Below are positions 19,701-23,164 of a DNA stretch of 23,164 nt, in pieces (within the stretch, counting starts at the first letter, position 1; every line of letters begins with the position of its first letter). Under the pieces are notes generated by a model that saw only the letters and a list, made by a program, of their open reading frames with translations, did no database searches and was not told the origin of the DNA. Source of the stretch: QHXW01 sp041486185 (lineage in GTDB: Bacteria > Acidobacteriota > Terriglobia > Bryobacterales > Bryobacteraceae); assembly GCA_041486185.1 (NCBI GenBank), contig JBGPKX010000039.1:1-23164 (forward strand). Reading direction: 5' to 3'. A program made the position numbers and the translations under genes.

Positions 19701-19935
19701 CGACGTCGTTCACCGACGTAGTGAAGGCACGCTCGCAGCGAATGGTGATGACTTCGGCCATCTCCTCGGGCGAAATGCCGCCATAACTCCAGATCACGCT
19801 GACCACCGGAATATTGATCTCGGGGAAAATGTCGGTGGGCATGCGGAAGATCGACAGCAAGCCCAGAATGACGATCACCATCGCCATGACCACGAACGTA
19901 TAGGGACGCCTTAGCGCGAGCCGGACTATCCACAT
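16741..19935 (-). CDS. RND family efflux permease (AcrB/HAE-like)
   Basis: This is a 1064-residue inner-membrane proton-driven exporter with the normal length and twofold repeat of the family. TM1 is near residues 11-30, followed by the porter domain (MPTDIFPEI at 32-40). A TM2-TM6 block (about 335-485) includes the TM4 acidic pair D401-D402 in GILVDDATVEIENIHRN. A central loop (490-540) precedes TM7 (541-562), the second porter domain, and TM8-TM12 (about 885-1050). At the TM10 position where AcrB has an essential Lys, SIGVATANSILLVNFAND shows A960, so proton relay may differ. ATG 19935 has no visible ribosome site, and a dyad at 19940-19952 covers that position. It is divergent from a LysR gene. 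The exported compound is not determinable. Confidence 0.95.
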   Translation of the reverse strand: MWIVRLALRRPYTFVVMAMVIVILGLLSIFRMPTDIFPEINIPVVSVIWSYGGISPEEMAEVITIRCERAFTTSVNDVEHMESQSLPGIAIIKIFFQPNAKIEAAVAQLAASSQSVLHSLPQGIFPPAILRYNASSVPILQLSISSDTLSEQAVYDLGYNFIRTQMANVQGASFPLPFGGRPRQIMVDIDPQALYAQGLSANDVSNAINAQNIILPSGTAKIGAREYNIRLNGSPEVVEAFNNLPVKQSNASTIYIRDVAHVRDGYAVQTNIVRHNGHRGVLLTVLKNGGASTLDIVRRLRQILPRVQSTLPSELNLRMLFDQSVFVRAAISGVLKEAVTAALLTALMILLFLGSWRSTLIVCISIPLSILTSLAILHLLNETVNVMTLGGMALAVGILVDDATVEIENIHRNLAQGKPILRAILDGAQQIAVPAFVSTLCICIVFVPVVFLTGAAKYLFTPLALAVVLAMIASYILSRTLVPTMVKYLVQGEVDRYREPEGDAEGHGGGAFWGMHHAFNRRFERMREGYRRMLDTALHHRRLVALCFFLITAVCAGLYPFIGTDFFPQVDAGQIRFHVRAQAGTRVEETEQIFARVENTVRSIIPARELSDILDNIGLPYSGFNLAYSDSGIIGEFDGEILVSLKPGEHGPTGDYVRELRNRLNAQYPDITFFFQPADIVGQTLNFGLPAPIDVQVVGPLSNAGTNYQLAKQVERRLARISGAVDVHVHQVLNVPELRLNVDRTRAEQLGLTQRNVADSLLVSLSSSMQTSPNFWINPANAVDYPVAVQTPEYRVDSTEALLSTPIHAGASRSTQLLSNLARLDRGTTSSVVTHYNVQPLYDVYANVQDRDLGSVASDVDRVLAEFQSKLPRGSFFETRGQVATMRSSFIGLGLGLVFAILLVYFVMVVNFQSWLDPFIILMALPGALSGILLMLFLTATTLSVPSLMGAIMSIGVATANSILLVNFANDLRRTGEDARTAALEAGFTRLRPVIMTALAMIVGMVPMALGMGEGGEQNAPLGRAVIGGLLMATFATLFFVPVVYSVFRRKPPKDFDELEVAEL

Positions 19936-20036
19936 AGGAAAAGCAGTGCTTTCATTACATCGTAACGTAATGATAAGGGTCCAATACGATTGGATGATAG
20001 ACTAATAAGTCAAACTTATCGCCACGGGCGAAGCAC
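19936..20036. promoter_or_regulatory. Divergent control region with four dyads
   Basis: The 101-base space between the RND permease and the LysR gene is A/T-rich compared with its surroundings. It holds four perfect inverted repeats: AAAGCA-G-TGCTTT (19940-19952), CATTAC-N8-GTAATG (19953-19972), CCAAT-ACG-ATTGG (19981-19993) and ATAAGT-CAA-ACTTAT (20005-20019). The arrangement fits binding of the LysR product, with control of both the pump and its own gene. A TTGACT hexamer reading on the minus strand (20013-20008) could be the -35 of the pump promoter, but the -10 about 17 bases on is poor. Confidence 0.6.
20005..20019. promoter_or_regulatory. Candidate LysR-type operator (T-N11-A box)
   Basis: ATAAG-N5-CTTAT is a perfect dyad with T at 20006 and A at 20018, exactly the T-N11-A spacing of LysR-type boxes. 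It lies 17 bases before the LysR start, the expected place for autoregulation. Binding itself is inferred. Confidence 0.6.
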
Positions 20037-20924
20037 ATGGAACTGCGGCACCTGCGGTATTTCACCACTCTGGCCGAGGAGCTGCACTTCGGACGAGCGG
20101 CCGAGAGGCTCAATATTGCGCAGCCGGCGCTCAGCCAGCAGATTCGCAGTTTGGAGCAGGAACTGGGCGTGGTTTTATTCGAGCGCACCAGGCGCCGCGT
20201 CCGCCTGACCCAGCCCGGAGCGGTGTTTTTGGAGCACGCGCGATCTACTCTGTCCCAGGCTACGCTGGCCATTCAGTCCGCCCAGCGTGCTGCGCGTGGC
20301 GAAACCGGCAGCCTCGCTTTGGGTTTCGTCACCTCCGCGCTTTACGGTGTATTTCCAGACGTGGTCCGCGTTTTTCGCCAGCGCTATGAAGAGGTGCATC
20401 TGACGCTGCACGAGATGCCGATCGCGCGGCAGATGGAAGAGCTGCGCAATGGTCATATTCAGGTGAGCTTTCTGCGCCGCCCGCTCGAAGAGCATGGCCT
20501 TGTGGTCAAGACCATCTTTCGAGAGCCTTGGGTGGTAGCACTGCCGGAAGCGCACCGGCTGGCGCGCCACGGTCACATTACGCTGCGCTCGCTCTCGGAG
20601 GACCAGTTCATTTTGTTTCCTCGGGAGCTCGCACCGAGCCTTTACGATCAGGTTATCAGCATGTATTCGGAGGCCGGTTTCAGTCCCCGGATCGCGCTCG
20701 AAGCGCAGATGCAAGCCATGGTGAGCCTGGTAGCCGCCGGCATTGGTGTCGCTCTTGTGCCGGCGTCGCTGCAAAATTTGCGGCGCAAAGGGCTGGTCTA
20801 TAAACCGCTGCCCAGTTCGGTGCCCAAAGTGGAACTGGCGGTTGCGTGGCGCAGGGAGAACACTTCACCGGTATTGCAATCATTCTTGAATGTGGTCCGT
20901 GAAGTGACCGGGCGGCGGTTGTGA
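20037..20924 (+). CDS. LysR-type transcriptional regulator
   Basis: This is a 295-residue LysR regulator of standard length. Residues 1-60 form the winged helix-turn-helix (MELRHLRYFTTLAEELHFGRAA, then LNIAQPALSQQIRSLEQELG and FERTRRRVRLT). Residues about 90-290 form the two-lobed effector domain; GSLALGFVTSALYGVFPDVV is its first strand and helix, and GIGVALVPASL the usual late motif. It most resembles the CatM/BenM-like group by general pattern, but no effector can be assigned. The gene is divergent from the RND pump, with an array of dyads between, so it most likely controls the pump and itself. Upstream GGGCGA is only a weak ribosome site. It ends 16 bases from the convergent PQQ dehydrogenase gene. 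Confidence 0.93.
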   Translation: MELRHLRYFTTLAEELHFGRAAERLNIAQPALSQQIRSLEQELGVVLFERTRRRVRLTQPGAVFLEHARSTLSQATLAIQSAQRAARGETGSLALGFVTSALYGVFPDVVRVFRQRYEEVHLTLHEMPIARQMEELRNGHIQVSFLRRPLEEHGLVVKTIFREPWVVALPEAHRLARHGHITLRSLSEDQFILFPRELAPSLYDQVISMYSEAGFSPRIALEAQMQAMVSLVAAGIGVALVPASLQNLRRKGLVYKPLPSSVPKVELAVAWRRENTSPVLQSFLNVVREVTGRRL

Positions 20925-20940
20925 GGACCGCATTGCGCGT

Positions 20941-22518
20941 TCACTGGTTCAACGCGAGAACGATGATGGCGCTTCCCGCGGCGATGGCGACGTACTGCTT
21001 CCCCTCGCTCATGTAGGTGATGGGGTTCGCCCAAATCCCGCCGCCGGTTTGCAAACGCCACAACAGTTTGCCGTCGCCTGCGTCCAGCGCGAAGAAGTTG
21101 CCCTGCATATCGCCAGAAAACACCACGCCGCCCGCCGTGGAAAGCACGCCCGACCACGGCGGCGTTTGCAGCCGGAACTCCCACTTTCGCTCCCCGGTCA
21201 TGGCGTCGAGCGCGCGCAACGCGCCCCAGGGCTCTTCTCCTGGAATGGGCCGCCGGCTCGCGCCCGTGAAGCGTTTGCCCGGCTCATAGGGAGCTTCGGT
21301 CAGATAGTAGATGGCGCCCTGTTCACGCGCATTCTGATAAAACAGGCCGGTTTGCGGATTGTAAGACGGGCTGTACCAGTTCGCCGCGCCATCGTCATCC
21401 GGGTAGACCGGCGCTCCTTCGGGACTGGGCGCGCTCGCTGGATTGGGGATGGGCCGGCCCCGCTCGTCGATCCCCTTGGCCCATGTCTGAGTGGCGAACT
21501 GTTTGGCGAGCAGGAACTCGCCCGTGAGCCGGTCCAGAATATAGTAAAAGGCGTTGCGGTTGGCGAACAAAACCAGCTTGCGTGGCTTCCCTCCGAACCG
21601 GGCGTCCACCAGAACCGGCATCTCGTTGGCGTCGATATCGTTCACATCGTGTGGAATGAACTGGAAATACCATTTGAGTTTGCCCGTGCCGGCGTCCAGC
21701 GCCAGCAGGCAATCGGAATACAAGTTATCGCCTTTGCGCGCGGCCCCCGAGAAATCCGGGCCCGGGTTGCCCGTGCCCCAGTAAAGTAAGTTGGATTCGG
21801 GATCGTAGGACCCGGTGACCCAGGTTGGCGCGCCTCCAGTCTTCCAGCTATCGCCCGACCAGGTTTCGCTGCCGGGCTCGCCGGGCGCCGGCACCGTCCA
21901 GAAGCGCCACACGCGTTTGCCAGTCTTGGCGTCGTAAGCATCCAGAAATCCGCGAATACCATATTCGGCGCCCGCAATTCCGACAATGATCTTGTCCTTC
22001 ACTGCCAGGGGCGCGAGCGTGATCGAGTTCGCCGACTTGTAATCCGCCACCTGCACGTCCCAGCGCACCCGTCCGGTCTTCATATCCAGAGCGACGAGAT
22101 GCGCGTCCAGCGTTCCCACGAATAATTGATCGCCCAGCGCCGCCACGCCGCGATTCACCTGGCCGCAACAGACCGGAACGGCCGGAATACTCCGCCGATA
22201 GCTCCAGATGGGCCTGCCCGTGCGTAGGTCGATCGCCGTCACGTCGCTCGGCGGCTCGCTGATGTACATGATGCCGTCGAACACCAGCGGAGAAGTCTCA
22301 ACCTTGTGATGCGCATGAATCTGGTACATCCACGCGACCTTGAGCCGGTTCACGTTATCCCGCGTGATCTGATCGAGCACCGAGTAGCGATGCGCCTGGT
22401 AGTTCCCGGAATAAGTGAGCCAGTTTTCCGGTTGCGCCGCCGATCTAAGAATGCGCTCATAGGGGACTTGCGCAGCCACATGCGAGGTAAGCGCCAGCGC
22501 GAGGGCAATTTTTCTCAC
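20941..22518 (-). CDS. PQQ-dependent alcohol/sugar dehydrogenase (quinoprotein)
   Basis: This 525-residue periplasmic quinoprotein should oxidise an alcohol or sugar and pass electrons to a cytochrome c. The N-terminus is a signal peptide ending near AAQ. Propeller repeats of the LDxxTGxxxW type recur: IDLRTGRPIW, LDMKTGRVRW, YDAKTGKRVW, LDAGTGKLKW, LDAMTGERKW and LDAGDGKLLW. By comparison with methanol dehydrogenase, C117-C118 would be the vicinal disulfide, E185 (GAEYG) and N251 (WGTGNP) the metal ligands, and D294 (HDVNDID) the catalytic base. It lacks a fused haem domain and is shorter than the classic enzymes, which fits a separate cytochrome partner. The GTG at 22518 overlaps the cytochrome stop as GTGA, so the two are coupled. 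The substrate is not set by the sequence. Confidence 0.92.
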   Translation of the reverse strand: MRKIALALALTSHVAAQVPYERILRSAAQPENWLTYSGNYQAHRYSVLDQITRDNVNRLKVAWMYQIHAHHKVETSPLVFDGIMYISEPPSDVTAIDLRTGRPIWSYRRSIPAVPVCCGQVNRGVAALGDQLFVGTLDAHLVALDMKTGRVRWDVQVADYKSANSITLAPLAVKDKIIVGIAGAEYGIRGFLDAYDAKTGKRVWRFWTVPAPGEPGSETWSGDSWKTGGAPTWVTGSYDPESNLLYWGTGNPGPDFSGAARKGDNLYSDCLLALDAGTGKLKWYFQFIPHDVNDIDANEMPVLVDARFGGKPRKLVLFANRNAFYYILDRLTGEFLLAKQFATQTWAKGIDERGRPIPNPASAPSPEGAPVYPDDDGAANWYSPSYNPQTGLFYQNAREQGAIYYLTEAPYEPGKRFTGASRRPIPGEEPWGALRALDAMTGERKWEFRLQTPPWSGVLSTAGGVVFSGDMQGNFFALDAGDGKLLWRLQTGGGIWANPITYMSEGKQYVAIAAGSAIIVLALNQ

Positions 22519-23164
22519 TGGACACCCCGCAGCGAATCGAGATATGCGATCAAGTCATCCAGCTCGCCCGAAGTAAATACGCCCTCATAGCTTGACATCG
22601 AAGACTTACCTCGTTGCTTAGTCAGTTCCGCCAGCTCACTCTTCCAGAACGAGTGGAAGCGCCCCGCGAGATCGCGGATCTGGATGGAGAATGCATCTTC
22701 GTTCAGGCGGACTCCGGTAATGCGCCGGCCATCGCGCGTGACGAGCGAAACCTGCAAGAAATCTTCTGGAACCGAGGCTTCTGGTTTGAGCAGAGCTTCG
22801 CGCAGATACGCCACACTGCGGCGCGCGCCAATGTCGCTCAGGTCCGGGCCAATCGCTCCGCCGCGCCCGCCCACTGTATGGCAGCCGGTACACTCGCCTT
22901 TGGCGGCGTAGAGCTTCTCGCCCTTAACTGGATCACCATTGATTTTCTCTGCCGTCACCCGCCCCAGTGTCCTCACAAATGCAGCAACCTGCCAGATCTC
23001 CCGCGCCGTGAACCAGTGTCCCGGCATCTCGCTGTCCGGAATGCCGCGCGCGATCACCTGGAACATGGCCTGATCGTCGGGAGCATGCAACAAACGGCGC
23101 CGGGCCAGCGTTGCGCCGCGCCCGCCTTCTCCGTGCGCGCCATGACAATACGCGCACTGTATCC
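22515..23164 (-). CDS. Diheme c-type cytochrome, 5' end outside the window
   Basis: The minus-strand frame is open to the window edge, so the gene is cut at its start. A TTG at 23093 could be taken as the start, but this would delete a haem motif. Reading on from the edge gives IQCAYCHGAHGEGG, whose CAYCH (codons from 23156 to 23142) is a haem c site, with MPGHW (in GIPDSEMPGHW) as the likely axial-Met region. The second haem site is CTGCH (22892-22878) followed by GPDLSDIG. From there to the end the pattern matches the putative haem-binding domain TIGR02603 of Pirellula/Verrucomicrobium type (LLKPEASVPEDF, VTRDGRRITGVRLNED, SGELDDLIAYLDSL). It is presumably exported, with the signal outside the window, and accepts electrons from the PQQ dehydrogenase with which it overlaps by 4 bases. 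Confidence 0.9.
   Translation of the reverse strand, partial: IQCAYCHGAHGEGGRGATLARRRLLHAPDDQAMFQVIARGIPDSEMPGHWFTAREIWQVAAFVRTLGRVTAEKINGDPVKGEKLYAAKGECTGCHTVGGRGGAIGPDLSDIGARRSVAYLREALLKPEASVPEDFLQVSLVTRDGRRITGVRLNEDAFSIQIRDLAGRFHSFWKSELAELTKQRGKSSMSSYEGVFTSGELDDLIAYLDSLRGVQ

Noticed and set aside
22515..23093. TTG at 23093 as the start of the cytochrome
   Set aside because: The frame continues to the window edge and contains a haem motif (CAYCH) that would be lost; the gene is truncated by the window.

Overview
The window looks like a chromosomal segment of an acidobacterium of the Solibacter/Bryobacter type. The strongest pointer is the C-terminal domain of the secreted glycosidase at 13251-15428, which reads as the Solibacter-expanded TIGR03437 domain. 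The paired DUF1501 and PSCyt1-DUF1549-DUF1553 genes, the GMC oxidoreductase with a gluconate-dehydrogenase-subunit-3 partner, and the high-GC coding sequence fit the same assignment. This is inferred from protein families remembered, not from a database search.

Layout. Positions 1-108 are the tail of an unidentified gene. A 130-base gap follows that holds four consecutive inverted repeats. A plus-strand run (240-3670) encodes a GHMP sugar kinase, a CPBP membrane protease, a secreted protein with a BamE/SmpA-like C-terminus, and a membrane-anchored HEAT-repeat protein. A minus-strand block (10798 down to 3745) encodes a Gfo/Idh/MocA dehydrogenase, a SelA-like PLP enzyme with a Tat-like leader, a large PSCyt1/DUF1549/LamG/DUF1553 protein and its DUF1501 partner. 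Divergent from it, across only 42 bases, is a tightly overlapped plus-strand operon (10841-15428): GMC flavoprotein, Tat-targeted subunit 3, and a secreted clan GH-A-like glycosidase. A minus-strand RND efflux pair follows (permease 19935-16741, then adaptor 16731-15445), divergent from a LysR regulator (20037-20924) across a 101-base region packed with dyads. The right end is a minus-strand operon of a diheme cytochrome c (cut by the window edge) and a PQQ dehydrogenase, overlapping by 4 bases.

How it may work together. The centre and right end suggest extracytoplasmic carbohydrate or alcohol oxidation. The glycosidase would release sugar. The GMC enzyme with subunit 3, and separately the PQQ dehydrogenase with its cytochrome c, would oxidise substrates outside the cytoplasm. 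The cytoplasmic MocA enzyme could process the products. The RND pump with its LysR gene is probably a separate efflux module.

No rRNA, tRNA, CRISPR array, phage or complete mobile element was recognised, and no gene-free stretch exceeds 300 bases. No single element is certainly a new system. The best candidates for something undescribed are the stem-loop leader at 135-235, the GMC enzyme with a ferredoxin-like cysteine motif and an altered active-site position, the Tat-leader SelA-like enzyme, and the multi-dyad control region at 19940-20019.
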